Origin: Amycolatopsis methanolica 239
GTDB taxonomy: Bacteria; Actinomycetota; Actinomycetes; Mycobacteriales; Pseudonocardiaceae
Direction of reading: 5' to 3'
DNA: 64,000 nt
Assembly: GCF_000739085.1 (NCBI RefSeq)
Contig: NZ_CP009110.1
Coordinates: 5,766,001-5,830,000, forward strand
Under the pieces are notes generated by a model. That model was not told the DNA's origin. It did not search any database and worked only from the letters and a program-made list of their open reading frames with translations. Made by a program: the position numbers and the translations under genes. The first letter of the stretch is position 1. Every line of letters starts with the position of its first letter. Of this stretch, positions 32,491 through 41,675 are shown one piece after another.

Positions 32491-33432
32491 GTGACACCAG
32501 AGGTGGTCGTGGTCGGGCAGATCGCCCGTGACCTCGTCCTGCGCGTGGGTGACGCCCCGGAGGCCGGGACGTCGGCTGCGGTGCGCTGCCGCGACGAGGT
32601 GCTCGGCGGCAAGGGCGCGAACCAGGCTGTCGGCGTCGCCCAGCTCGGTGTGCCGGTCGCGTTGCTCGCGGTGGTCGGCGACGACCGCGCCGGGCACGAC
32701 CTGCTGACCCACGCCGCCGCCGACGGCATCGACGTCTCGCACTGCGTGGTGCGGGAGCACGCCCGGTCGGCGCTCATCGTGAACGTCGTCGACGACCACG
32801 GCCAGTGGCGTTACCTGGAGGACATCCCCGAAGACGTCCAGGTGGCGGAACACGACGTGCTCTCCTCGGCCGCACTGCTCCGGGAGGCGTCGTCGGTGAT
32901 CATCCAATTGCAGCAACCCGCCCAGGCAGCGATGGCCGCGGCCCGGCTCGCCCGCGAAGCCGGCGCCCGGGTGGTGCTGGACGGCGTGCCCGCGGCCAAG
33001 GACCTGCTGGCGTGCGCCGATGTCCTCCGCGCCGACGCCAGGGAAGCGGAAATTCTCACCCGACAGCCCGTCGAGAATGTGGCCGAAGGGGTCAAAGCGG
33101 GGGTTATGCTGCTCGCGCACGGGCTCGACTTGGCAGTACTTGAGGTGGCCGGCCACGGCAACGTGTTCGTCAGCCGGGCCGGCTACGAGTTCCTCCCGCA
33201 CGGCGACGCGCACGTCGTCGACACCACCGGCGCGGGAGATGCCCTGGTCGCGACCCTGACCTGCGCGTTGTCGCGCGGACAGGACCTGCGCACCGCAGCA
33301 CGAGCGGCGGTCGAGGCAGCGGCGAGCACAACCGAACACGCCGGGGGCCGACCCCGGCTGACCCCCGGCATCCTCGAGTCGCGGAAGCAGTCATGCCCCT
33401 CAGCCAGCCCAGACCGGCAACCCGGATACTGA
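32491..33432 (+). CDS. PfkB/ribokinase-family sugar kinase
   Basis: A 313-residue kinase: VVVGQIARDLVLRVGDAPEA, EVLGGKGANQAVGVAQLGVP (PfkB signature 1), VLDGVPAAKDLLACADVLRA and HVVDTTGAGDALVATLTCAL (signature 2 with the catalytic DTTGAGD). It resembles ribokinase more than phosphofructokinase. GTG 32491 is the only start giving the full first strand, though no strong ribosome site is seen. It overlaps the next small gene by 40 bp in a different frame. Confidence 0.85.
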   Translation: MTPEVVVVGQIARDLVLRVGDAPEAGTSAAVRCRDEVLGGKGANQAVGVAQLGVPVALLAVVGDDRAGHDLLTHAAADGIDVSHCVVREHARSALIVNVVDDHGQWRYLEDIPEDVQVAEHDVLSSAALLREASSVIIQLQQPAQAAMAAARLAREAGARVVLDGVPAAKDLLACADVLRADAREAEILTRQPVENVAEGVKAGVMLLAHGLDLAVLEVAGHGNVFVSRAGYEFLPHGDAHVVDTTGAGDALVATLTCALSRGQDLRTAARAAVEAAASTTEHAGGRPRLTPGILESRKQSCPSASPDRQPGY

Positions 33433-33605
33433 TAGCCCCGAATCGCGCGGCGCCACCCGTGCCGTGCGAAGAATGCGGTTACTCCGCCCTGCGCATCGCC
33501 AAGCTCGTCAACGAGGCGGATGAGCCGCTGGCGACCCTGCTGGTGTGCACCAACTGCCGGGCGCACACTCCCTTGCCTGAATTGCCGGCGCCGCGGGAGC
33601 CCTAG
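33393..33605 (+). CDS. Small zinc-ribbon protein
   Basis: A 70-residue protein with two CxxC pairs, CEECGYSAL and CTNCRAHTP, spaced about 27 residues apart, consistent with a zinc ribbon. Flanks are proline rich. It starts inside the 3' end of the sugar kinase, so its translation is probably coupled. Possible nucleic-acid or protein binding; no specific family recognised. Its stop (33603-33605) overlaps the convergent esterase pseudogene by 4 bp. Confidence 0.65.
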   Translation: MPLSQPRPATRILIAPNRAAPPVPCEECGYSALRIAKLVNEADEPLATLLVCTNCRAHTPLPELPAPREP

Positions 33606-34799
33606 GCACTCGGGAGGGGGTGGCTCGTGGGGTGGTCGCTTTTCGTTGCCGGCTTGCGGACAGGAATCTCAAGAAACCCCACCGGGGCGTGCAAAGGCAC
33701 CACGGCGCTGGAGAAATCGCAGAACAAGAACGCGTCGTACCGTCGCGAAAGCATCGTCGGCACGTAATTCCCCCCGCCACTCCAACCGCGGGTCGTACAC
33801 GACGCCGATCGCCCGGTGTCCCCGTACCTGCGAGACCCACTCACCGGCCTCATCGAGCGGGAACAGCGAATCGGTGTCGGGGACGGTCGAGTGCAGCAGC
33901 GACTCCAGGCTGTCCTCCCGTGCGGGCGGCACCGGCATGCCCTCCGGCGGCGCGCCCCACCGCGAACCGGCCATCACGGTGCCCCGGTGCGTGCCGAAAC
34001 CCACCGTGAACGACTCGCCGGGGTGGCGTTCCCGCACCAGCGGCCCCACGTTCAGCATTCCGGCCGCGGCCATTGTCCGTCGCCCGCGCGTCGCCGATGT
34101 GCGTGTTGTGCGCCCACACCACGGCCTTCGCCGACGGGCCGTACGTCTCCAGCAGCCGGTCGAGCGTGTCGGTCTTGTGCTCGTCCCGCACGTTCCACGA
34201 TTCGACGTCGCCGCGAACCATCGTCCGGTAGTAGCGCTCCGCCACGGCGAGCACCTCGGCGTTCTGCCGCGCCACCGAACCGGCGTCCAAACCGGACACA
34301 TCGGCGGTACCCCGCAGCGAGGCGAGCAGCCGCAGCACCTCGCTTTCGCAGTTTTCCGGCACGAGCCGCGTCGAGTATGCGTAGTCGTGCGGGTTCTCGG
34401 CGAACGGCTCGAAGCAGCGCATCGCGGAAAGCGCCGTCGCCACCTCGCCCGGCTGGTGCTCGCGCAGGTACCCCACGATCTCCCGCAGCGAATCCCACAG
34501 GCTGTAGACGTCCAGACCATGGAAACCCACCGGGCGGTCGCCGCACCGCGCCGCGTTGTACGCCGTCAGCCACCTGGCGAATTCCACCACGTCGTCGTTG
34601 GCCCACATCCAGCGCGGCCACCGGTCGAAACCGGACAGCATCGCCTCCGGATCACCGCGCCCGCCCGCCACCGGTAGAAGTCGGCCGTGCCGTGCGAGGC
34701 CTCGCCCAGCAGCACGAAACGCGCGTCACCGATGCGGTTGATCAGCGGGTCGAGGTCCTCCAGCCGGCGCAGCCCGATGGCGTCCTCGCGCGGGGTCAA
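33602..34799 (-). pseudogene. Erythromycin esterase-like protein, multiply disrupted
   Basis: Fragments in order: DARFVLLGEASHGTADFYRW (from TTG 34799); then GFDRWPRWMWANDDVVEFAR and VVWAHNTHIGDARATD; then NVGPLVRERHPGESFTVGFG; and last GNYVPTMLSRRYDAFLFCDF. These are consecutive parts of the EreA/EreB-like family. Lesions: about 35-40 codons missing at about 34655-34665, one extra base at 34073-34074, and one extra base in a six-C run at 33770-33775. The active-site histidines are split between frames, so no function is expected. The TTG start overlaps the stop of the gene upstream. Confidence 0.85.
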
Positions 34800-35185
34800 T
34801 ACGATAGCTCCTTGGCGGCGGCCTGCGCGGTGGCGAGCTCCTGGCACAGCCGCACCGTGACCTCCTGCGCCCTGGCCAGCGCGGCCGTGGCGTCGAAGAC
34901 CGACGTGATCAGCGTTTCGTACCTGCCCTGGTCACCCGGCACGTCCAGGTTCCCCAACCACAGCTGCCGTTCCAGCCACGTGCCCAGTTCGGGCAGGCTG
35001 CGGGCGACGTTCTGGGAGAGCAACTTGAGCGATCCGAGCACCTGGTAGATCTCCGCGGCGCCGTCGATGCCGGTTTCGCCGCCGACCCCGGAGGCGCGGT
35101 GGTACAACCCGCGCGTCGCCAGCTGGGCCTGTTCCGCCAGCCCGCCGCAGCTGGCCGCCACCTCGCTGTTCCGTGACACGTCCAT
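34796..35185 (-). CDS. Hypothetical helical protein
   Basis: A 129-residue protein, nearly all helix by composition: MDVSRNSEVAASCGGLAEQA, AAEIYQVLGSLKLLSQNVAR, LGTWLERQLWLGNLDV and a C-terminal LCQELATAQAAAKELSY. No signal peptide or membrane segment. No family recognised. It overlaps the esterase pseudogene start by 3-4 bp, so the two were an operon. The ATG at 35185 has GGGGA upstream. Confidence 0.65.
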   Translation of the reverse strand: MDVSRNSEVAASCGGLAEQAQLATRGLYHRASGVGGETGIDGAAEIYQVLGSLKLLSQNVARSLPELGTWLERQLWLGNLDVPGDQGRYETLITSVFDATAALARAQEVTVRLCQELATAQAAAKELSY

Positions 35186-35332
35186 CTTCGCCGGTCCCCT
35201 GTCTGACGCCGGTCGTACTGGTTCAGCTTTCCCCTTCCGCCCCGAAACCAAACCGTGCCGGGCAAAACGTTCAACGGAGGATCAACGCGGGTAGATGTGC
35301 ACGGGGACTTTCGCGCGAGAGGGGAGTGGGCG

Positions 35333-36538
35333 ATGGCGACGACCGTGTGGCTGGGCCGGTTCGAAGGCATCCGGGTGGGTCTGCATTGGAGCGTCTTCGC
35401 GATGGCCGGGGTGCTGGTCGTGGCACTGCCGTTCACCCAGTGGGCGCCGCTCGCGCCGGTGCAGGGGGTGTTCGCCTATATCGTGGCGAGCCTGATCACC
35501 GCCGCGCTGTTCGTGGTGTCGCTGTGCGCCCACGAACTCCCGCACGCACTCGTCGCGCGGCGATCCGGCCTCGAGGTCCGCGAGGTGACGCTGTGGCTGC
35601 TCGGCGGTGTCACACGGCTGCGCGGCGAACCGCGGTCGCCCGGCGTGGAGTTCCGCGTCGCGTTCGCCGGGCCGCTGATGAGCCTGCTGCTGGCGGCGAT
35701 CTTCGGCTTCGCCACCTGGATGACGTCGCCGATGGGCGATTCGCTGTCCGGCGCGGTGCTCGGCTACCTCGCGGTGCTGAACCTCGTGCTGGGTGTGTTC
35801 AACCTGATCCCGGTCGCGCCGCTGGACGGGTGCCGCGTGCTGCGGTCGATCCTGTGGGCCGCGTGGCACGACCGGCACCGCGCCACGCTCGGCAGCGCCC
35901 GCGGCGCCCGCGTCCTCGGCTTCGCCGTCTGCGCGCTCGGCGTGGTGACCCTGCTCCGCGGGCCGATCGGGCTCGGCGTGTGGCCGTTGCTGGTCGGCCT
36001 GTTCATCGTCAACCTGGCGCTGGCCGAGGAACGCGACGCCGAACTCGGCACCAGCCTCGCCGCGATGCGGGTGCGGGACGTGATGACCATGCGCCCGGCG
36101 ACCGCGCCCGCCGCCACCACCGTGGCGGCCTTCCTGCGGGACAACGCCATGCTGCGCCAGCATTCGGCCTACCCGCTCGTCGACCCGGTCGGCCGGTTCG
36201 CCGGGCTGGTCACGCTGACCCGCATGCGGGCCGTTCCGCCGGAGCAGCGCCCGAACACCCTGCTCGGGGAAATCGCTTGCCCGCCAACGGAAATCCCGCG
36301 CGCCACCCCGGACGAGCCACTGCTGGCTTTGCTGCCGAGGATGTCCGGGTGCGCGGACGGGCGGGCGCTCGTGTTCGACGCCGACCGGCTCGTCGGGATC
36401 GTGTCGCCGTCCGACATCAGCCGCGCCGTGACGCTGCGCGGTCTCGGCGTGGACTGGCACGGCGGCGCGGACGTCGCGGTCGCGCGCAGCCCGTCCAGCC
36501 CGCCGCTGGGCCGTCCGGCCGCCCAGCGCTGGCCGTGA
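35333..36538 (+). CDS. Site-2 protease-family metalloprotease with CBS pair
   Basis: A 401-residue membrane protein of the Rip3/SpoIVFB-like group. The zinc motif is CAHELPHALVAR (HExxH), and the third ligand is in NLIPVAPLDGCRVL (NxxPxxPLDG). About six membrane helices occupy residues 10-240. Residues about 245-385 form two CBS domains (VRDVMTMRPATAPAATTVAA, LVDPVGRFAGLVTLTR, LVFDADRLVGIVSPSDISRA). It cleaves membrane proteins such as anti-sigma factors; the CBS pair probably senses adenylates. GGGGAG precedes the ATG at 35333. Confidence 0.92.
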   Translation: MATTVWLGRFEGIRVGLHWSVFAMAGVLVVALPFTQWAPLAPVQGVFAYIVASLITAALFVVSLCAHELPHALVARRSGLEVREVTLWLLGGVTRLRGEPRSPGVEFRVAFAGPLMSLLLAAIFGFATWMTSPMGDSLSGAVLGYLAVLNLVLGVFNLIPVAPLDGCRVLRSILWAAWHDRHRATLGSARGARVLGFAVCALGVVTLLRGPIGLGVWPLLVGLFIVNLALAEERDAELGTSLAAMRVRDVMTMRPATAPAATTVAAFLRDNAMLRQHSAYPLVDPVGRFAGLVTLTRMRAVPPEQRPNTLLGEIACPPTEIPRATPDEPLLALLPRMSGCADGRALVFDADRLVGIVSPSDISRAVTLRGLGVDWHGGADVAVARSPSSPPLGRPAAQRWP

Positions 36539-36575
36539 GTTTCGGCACCTCCGGGCAGGGGAATCCTCGCTTCCG

Positions 36576-37016
36576 ATGAGCCACGAAAACACCCAGCGAG
36601 ACGTGCGGCGCCTGGCCGATCAGCTCGTGGACGGCCTCGACCGGCACGACCTGGAATCCGTGTCCCGCGTGCTACCCAGGGTGATCGGCGCCGACGCGCC
36701 GGACGCCGGCCTGCTCCGGCCGCTGTGCGCGGAGCTGGTCGCGGTGATCGCCGGCGAGGTGCGGGCCCGCGCGGCACCGGAGGGCGCGGACCTGTTCACC
36801 ATCACGCTGTCCGACGAGACCGACGAGGCCGTGCCGATCGACGACCTCCAGCCGGCGCTGCGGGCCGTCCTGCGCGCCGTGCTCGCCGAGCTCAACCAGG
36901 ACAGCGCGGGGCTGGCGGCACAGCTGGAGTTCATCGCGGGGGACCCGGATCCGTGCGGGCAGATCGACGCGCTGATCCACCTGGTGTCCTGGGCCCACGA
37001 CCTGCCGCAGACGTGA
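36576..37016 (+). CDS. Hypothetical protein upstream of glucosidase
   Basis: A 146-residue acidic, helical protein (RRLADQLVDGLDRHDLESVS, LRPLCAELVAVIAGEVRARA, LRAVLRAVLAELNQD). No signal peptide, membrane segment or known motif was found. Its stop overlaps the GTG of the GH13 gene, so the two are translationally coupled and may work together. Unrecognised family. Confidence 0.65.
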   Translation: MSHENTQRDVRRLADQLVDGLDRHDLESVSRVLPRVIGADAPDAGLLRPLCAELVAVIAGEVRARAAPEGADLFTITLSDETDEAVPIDDLQPALRAVLRAVLAELNQDSAGLAAQLEFIAGDPDPCGQIDALIHLVSWAHDLPQT

Positions 37017-38539
37017 CCCGCCAGTGGTGGCGGGACGCCGTCATCTACCAGGTCTACATCCGCAGCTTCGCGGACGGCACCGGCGACGGTGTCGGGGACC
37101 TGGCCGGCCTCCGCGCGAAACTCCCCTACCTGTCCGGCCTCGGCGTGGACGCGCTCTGGATCACCCCGTGGTACCCGTCGCCGATGGCCGACGGCGGCTA
37201 CGACGTGGCCGACTACCGCGACATCGACCCGGTGTTCGGCACGCTCGCCGACGCCGAAGCCCTGATCGACGGGGCGCACCGGCACGGCCTGCGGATCATC
37301 GTCGACATCGTGCCCAACCACACCAGCGACGGGCACCCGTGGTTCCAGGCCGCGCTGACCGCCGGGCGCGGCTCGCCCGAGCGGGAGCGGTACGTGTTCC
37401 GCGACGAGCCGAACGACTGGCGCAGCGTCTTCGGGGGGTCCGCGTGGAGCCGGGTCGACGACGGCCAGTGGTACCTGCACCTGTTCGACAGCGCGCAACC
37501 GGACCTGAACTGGGACCACCCGGAGGTGCGCGCGGAGTTCCTGGACGTCCTGCGGTTCTGGCTCGACCGCGGGGTGGACGGATTCCGCATCGACGTCGCG
37601 CACGGCATGGTCAAGGACCCGGCGCTGCCCGGCCTCGGCCTGGACCACGAGGGCCTGGTCGAGCCGCCGGACCGCAGCGACCACCCGCACTGGGACCGGC
37701 CCGGCGTGCACGAGATCTTCCGGTCCTGGCGCGAGCTCGTCCGCCACTACGGCGACGACCGGATCTTCGTGGCCGAGGCCTGGGTGGACAGCCCGCGGCG
37801 GCTGGCCCGGTACGTGCGGCCGGACGAGCTGCACACCGCGTTCAACTTCGACTTCCTGCGCTGCCCGTGGGACGCGGCGAAGCTGCGGTCGGTGATCGAC
37901 TCCAGCATCACCGCGCTCGCCACGGTGGGCGCGCCGGCCACCTGGGTGCTGTCCAACCACGACGTCAAACGGCACGTCACCCGGTACGGCGGCGGGCTGC
38001 CGCGGGCGCGGGCCGCGTTGCTGCTGATGCTCGCGCTGCCCGGCGGCGCGTACCTCTACCAGGGCGAGGAGCTGGGGCTGGAGGAGGTCGAGGACCTGCC
38101 GGAGGAGGTGCTGCAGGACCCGACGTGGGAGCGGTCCGGGCACACCAAACGCGGTCGCGACGGGTGCCGGGTGCCGCTCCCGTGGTCCGGCTGGGAGCCG
38201 CCGTTCGGGTTCTCAGCCGGCACGCCGTGGCTGCCGCAGCCCGCGCGCTGGGCCGCGAAGACGCTCGCCGCGCAGGAGGACGACCCGGACTCGGTGCTGT
38301 GCCTCTACCGGGACGCGCTGCGGATCCGCAAGGAACACCCCGCACTCGGGGACGGGGAACTGTCGTGGTTGGACAGTGCGCCGGACGTGCTGGCCTTCCG
38401 GCGCGAGCCGGGCGTGGTGTGCGTGGTCAACCTCGGCTCGGCTCCGGTCGCGGTGCCGCCGCACCGGAAGATCCTGCTGGCCAGCGCCGAACCGGCGGAC
38501 GAACTCGCCCCCGACTCCGCCGTGTGGCTGTCAACCTAG
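37013..38539 (+). CDS. GH13 alpha-glucosidase/alpha-amylase-family enzyme
   Basis: A 508-residue TIM-barrel glycosidase. Region I is IIVDIVPNHTSDGHPWFQ, region II is GVDGFRIDVAHGM (nucleophile Asp), region III is DDRIFVAEAWVDS (acid/base Glu), and region IV is VLSNHDVKRHVTR. The layout fits oligo-1,6-glucosidase, alpha-glucosidase or trehalose-related subfamilies. No signal peptide, so it acts in the cytoplasm on maltodextrin-like sugars. The GTG start overlaps the previous stop. It is convergent with the Cys-rich protein (9-bp overlap). Confidence 0.92.
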   Translation: MTRQWWRDAVIYQVYIRSFADGTGDGVGDLAGLRAKLPYLSGLGVDALWITPWYPSPMADGGYDVADYRDIDPVFGTLADAEALIDGAHRHGLRIIVDIVPNHTSDGHPWFQAALTAGRGSPERERYVFRDEPNDWRSVFGGSAWSRVDDGQWYLHLFDSAQPDLNWDHPEVRAEFLDVLRFWLDRGVDGFRIDVAHGMVKDPALPGLGLDHEGLVEPPDRSDHPHWDRPGVHEIFRSWRELVRHYGDDRIFVAEAWVDSPRRLARYVRPDELHTAFNFDFLRCPWDAAKLRSVIDSSITALATVGAPATWVLSNHDVKRHVTRYGGGLPRARAALLLMLALPGGAYLYQGEELGLEEVEDLPEEVLQDPTWERSGHTKRGRDGCRVPLPWSGWEPPFGFSAGTPWLPQPARWAAKTLAAQEDDPDSVLCLYRDALRIRKEHPALGDGELSWLDSAPDVLAFRREPGVVCVVNLGSAPVAVPPHRKILLASAEPADELAPDSAVWLST

Positions 38540-38935
38540 GTGCAGGCGCAACTGCCGGCAGGCGTCCGCACAGCTGCGGCAGGCCTCCGCGCACACCGCG
38601 CAGTGCTCGTGGTGCCGGGCGTGCTTCTCGCACTCCTCGGCGCACGCCCGGCAGGCCTTCTCGCACAGCGCGAGCAGCTCGGCGACGATTCCGGCGGGGT
38701 CGCCGCGGCGGGACAGCACCTGGGCGGTCGCGGCGCACACGGCGGCGCAGTCCTGGTCGAGCTTGATGCACCGCACCATCGGGGCCGGATCCGGTTCGGA
38801 CAGGCAGGCGTCGGCGCAGGCCGTGCAGGTCTGCGCGCAGGACACGCACTCCTCCAGGCACGCGGCGATGGCCTCCGGGTCGAGGCCGCCCAAGTCGGCG
38901 GGGTGGGTCTGCACCATGCGCAGGGCGTTGGTCAT
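38531..38935 (-). CDS. Four-helix-bundle Cys-rich copper-binding protein (Csp/DUF326-like)
   Basis: A 134-residue cytoplasmic protein with about 15 cysteines placed along helices: CLEECVSCAQTCTACADACL, RCIKLDQDCAAVCAATA, LCEKACRACAEECEKH, HCAVCAEACRSCADACRQL. This is the pattern of the cytosolic copper storage protein family, in which Cys-lined four-helix bundles hold many Cu(I) ions. The ATG at 38935 has GAGGAGGA upstream. No copper exporter is nearby. Confidence 0.88.
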   Translation of the reverse strand: MTNALRMVQTHPADLGGLDPEAIAACLEECVSCAQTCTACADACLSEPDPAPMVRCIKLDQDCAAVCAATAQVLSRRGDPAGIVAELLALCEKACRACAEECEKHARHHEHCAVCAEACRSCADACRQLRLHLG

Positions 38936-39018
38936 CACGTCCTCCTCTCCCTCGGCGCATACCCGGCCGGGCCGCGTCCAACCGTTTGCCCGGCCGCCGC
39001 CCGGGTAGGCCTTGGCAC

Positions 39019-39345
39019 ATGTCCGAACTACCACTACCCGAGTACGACGAGCTTCCACTGGCTTCGCTGCAGCACCGCATCCGGTCACTCGACGAGGAGC
39101 AGCTCGACCAGCTGATGTCCTACGAACTGAAGCACGCCAACCGGCTGCCGGTGCTGGAGCTGATGCGCGTGCGCAAGCGCCAGCTCCACGATGGCGCCGA
39201 GCCGTCCCACGGCGAGCACACCAAGATCCCCGAGGTGACCGGCCGCGCGGGCGGCTCACCGGCTAAGCAGCAGACGGCGGCCGAGCCGAACACCCCGCTG
39301 CGCCACGGCGTCGCCGACCAGACCCCGCACCGGGGACGTTCCTAG
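39019..39345 (+). CDS. Conserved small hypothetical protein
   Basis: A 108-residue protein: YDELPLASLQHRIRSLDEEQ, LMSYELKHANRLPVLELMRV, then a hydrophilic, disordered tail. The PLPEYDELPL... SLQHRIRSLD pattern is, as I recall, typical of a small actinobacterial family (similar to DUF8129) of unknown role. Divergent from the Cys-rich protein. Start by first ATG of the conserved block. The 113 bp between this gene and the Nudix gene contain GTTGGTG and CACCAAC, which can pair as a weak stem. Confidence 0.75.
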   Translation: MSELPLPEYDELPLASLQHRIRSLDEEQLDQLMSYELKHANRLPVLELMRVRKRQLHDGAEPSHGEHTKIPEVTGRAGGSPAKQQTAAEPNTPLRHGVADQTPHRGRS

Positions 39346-39458
39346 AACAGCTCCACCCGCCCCCGCGGTCGCGGTGGTAGCGGCGTGGCTCGCTCAGCGG
39401 CGACGTTGGTGTGAGTGGCCTGTGTCAGCCCGTCACCAACATCTCTGGATCAGCACAC

Positions 39459-39980
39459 CTAGAGCCGCTCCTGAACGCGGCGCAGCGTCTCGCGCAGGTT
39501 GTCCTCCGAGACGGCGCCGATCGCTTCGTCGAGCGGAAGCCACTTCAGCGGCGCGCCCGGCTTCTCCGGCCGCGCCGCTTCCGGCTGCCCGGTCGCCAGC
39601 ACGTACCGCAGGTCCGCGTGCTCGTGCGCGGGCTCGGCGCCCTTCGCGGGCACCGGGACGACCACCGCGTGCAGCAGGTCCCCGGTCGGCCACGGCCGCA
39701 GATCGGTCAGCCCGGTCTCCTCGCGCCCCTCGCGCAGCGCGATCACCAGCGGGTCCGTCTCACCCGGGTCGCCGTGGCCGCCGACCTGCAGCCACGCCTG
39801 CTGACGCTGGTGCCAGCGCAGCAGCACGCGGCGGCTCTCCGGGTGCACGATCACCGCGGATCCCGTGACGTGCAAGGGAATCTCGCGGGCGAACGGGTCC
39901 GCCGCGGTGGCCAGCACCTCCCGGATCCGCGCCACATCGGCGTTCTCGGTCTCGTCCCGTGCGGTGTACCCCTCCAGCAT
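39459..39980 (-). CDS. Nudix hydrolase
   Basis: A 173-residue Nudix protein. The Nudix box reads GDPGETDPLVIALREGREET followed by GL, matching Gx5Ex7REUxEExGU. The upstream strand VGGHGDPGE and the earlier VTGSAVIVHPESRRVLLRWH are typical. It hydrolyses a nucleoside-diphosphate-linked compound; the substrate is unknown. It is divergent from recQ, 50 bp away. Confidence 0.93.
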   Translation of the reverse strand: MLEGYTARDETENADVARIREVLATAADPFAREIPLHVTGSAVIVHPESRRVLLRWHQRQQAWLQVGGHGDPGETDPLVIALREGREETGLTDLRPWPTGDLLHAVVVPVPAKGAEPAHEHADLRYVLATGQPEAARPEKPGAPLKWLPLDEAIGAVSEDNLRETLRRVQERL

Positions 39981-40030
39981 GCCCGAAGCCTACGACGTTT
40001 CCGCCCCATCGATGCGGGAACACCCCGCCG

Positions 40031-41632
40031 GTGTCCAGACACGACGAACTCCGCCGGACCGCATGCGACACCTTCGGCTGGGCGGAGCTGCGCGACGACC
40101 AGCTCACCGCGATGGCAGCGCTGCTTGACGGGCACGACGTGCTCGCGGTCATGCCGACCGGCTCCGGCAAGTCCGCGATCTACCAGATCCCCGCGCTGCT
40201 GATGGACGGACCGACGCTCGTCGTGTCGCCGCTGACCGCGTTGCAGCGGGACCAGGTGGGGCAGATCGAGGACAGCGACGCCCCGGACGCGGTCGCGGTC
40301 AACTCCACGCAACCCGCGCACACCACGAACAAGGCCTGGGACGCGGTCACCCGCGGCGACGCGAAGTACCTGTTCCTCGCGCCGGAGCAGCTGGCCAAGG
40401 ACGAGGTGCTGAAGCGGCTCGACGACATCCGGCCGAGCCTGTTCGTCGTCGACGAGGCGCACTGCGTGTCCGCGTGGGGCCACGACTTCCGCCCGGACTA
40501 CCTCCGGCTCGGGCACGCCATCGAGCGGCTCGGGCGCCCGCGCGTGCTGGCGCTGACGGCCACCGCGGGCGGGCCGGTGCGGGACGACATCGTCGAGCAC
40601 CTCGGCCTGCGCGACCCGGTGCGCGTGGTGTCCGGGTTCGACCGGCCGAACCTCCACCTCGCGGTGCACCGCGCCACCAGCGAGGAGGACAAGCGCGCCG
40701 CCCTGCTGCAGTGGGTGCGGGACGCGGAGAAACCCGGCCTCGTCTACGCCGCGACCCGCAAGGACAGCGAACGCTACGCCGAGGAACTGGGCGCGATGTC
40801 CTACCACGCCGGGATGAAGGCGGCCGACCGCAAGCGCGTGCACGAGGACTTCCTCGCCGACCGGGTGGACGTCGTCGTCGCCACGTCGGCGTTCGGCATG
40901 GGCATCGACAAGCCGAACGTGCGGTTCGTCGTGCACGCGTCGGCGCCCGAGTCGGTCGACTCGTACTACCAGCAGACCGGCCGCGCAGGCCGGGACGGCG
41001 AACGCGCCGACGCGCTGCTGTTCTACCGGCCGGAGGACCTGCGCCTGCAGGTGTTCCTCACCGCGCGGCGCTTCGACGACGAGGGCATCGCGGAGCTCGC
41101 TGAGTCCCTGCGGGAGCAGGACGGCCCGGCCAGCCCGCAGGAGATCGACGGCGAGGTGGACCAGCCGCACCGCCGGGCGATGAACAACCTGAACCTGCTG
41201 GAGCAGACCGGCCTGGTCGAAGAGACCGGGCAGGGGAAGTTCAGCTACGCCGGCATCGACCCAGAGGAGGCGACCGAGCGCGCCGCGGAGGTGTCCGAGC
41301 AGCGCAAGAAGCTCGACCGGTCCCGCGTCGAGGTGATGCGCGAGTACGCCGAGACGTCCGCCTGCCGTCGCCAGTTCCTGCTCGGCTACTTCGGCGAGAC
41401 GCTGAACGAACCGTGCGGGTTCTGCGACACCTGCGACGCGGGCACGGCGGCCGAGCTGACCCCGTCCGACGGCGAGTTCCAGCCCGGCGCGTCGGTGCGC
41501 CACGCGGAGTGGGGCACCGGCCAGGTCGTGCGCCGGGAGGCCGAGAAGGTCACCGTGTTGTTCGACGAGGCCGGCTACCGCTCGCTGTCGCTGCCCGCGG
41601 TCCGCGAAAAACACCTGCTGACCGAGGAGTGA
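40031..41632 (+). CDS. recQ: RecQ-family ATP-dependent DNA helicase
   Basis: A 533-residue helicase. Walker A is MPTGSGKSAIYQIPAL, Walker B is VVDEAHCVSAWGHDFRP (DEAH and the RecQ aromatic-rich loop), motif III is LALTATAG, and motifs V/VI are VATSAFGMGIDKPNVRFVVH and QQTGRAGRDGE. The RecQ C-terminal zinc site is visible as C-RRQFLLGYFGETLNEP-CGFCDTC. A short tail (ASVRHAEWGTGQVVRREAEK) replaces a full HRDC domain. It is an ATP-driven 3'-5' DNA repair helicase. The GTG start at 40031 gives the expected N terminus; the ribosome site is weak. Confidence 0.93.
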   Translation: MSRHDELRRTACDTFGWAELRDDQLTAMAALLDGHDVLAVMPTGSGKSAIYQIPALLMDGPTLVVSPLTALQRDQVGQIEDSDAPDAVAVNSTQPAHTTNKAWDAVTRGDAKYLFLAPEQLAKDEVLKRLDDIRPSLFVVDEAHCVSAWGHDFRPDYLRLGHAIERLGRPRVLALTATAGGPVRDDIVEHLGLRDPVRVVSGFDRPNLHLAVHRATSEEDKRAALLQWVRDAEKPGLVYAATRKDSERYAEELGAMSYHAGMKAADRKRVHEDFLADRVDVVVATSAFGMGIDKPNVRFVVHASAPESVDSYYQQTGRAGRDGERADALLFYRPEDLRLQVFLTARRFDDEGIAELAESLREQDGPASPQEIDGEVDQPHRRAMNNLNLLEQTGLVEETGQGKFSYAGIDPEEATERAAEVSEQRKKLDRSRVEVMREYAETSACRRQFLLGYFGETLNEPCGFCDTCDAGTAAELTPSDGEFQPGASVRHAEWGTGQVVRREAEKVTVLFDEAGYRSLSLPAVREKHLLTEE

Positions 41633-41675
41633 GATCAGCGCCGCGAGTCCACGCTCCGAGGCGCGAGTTCTGCGT

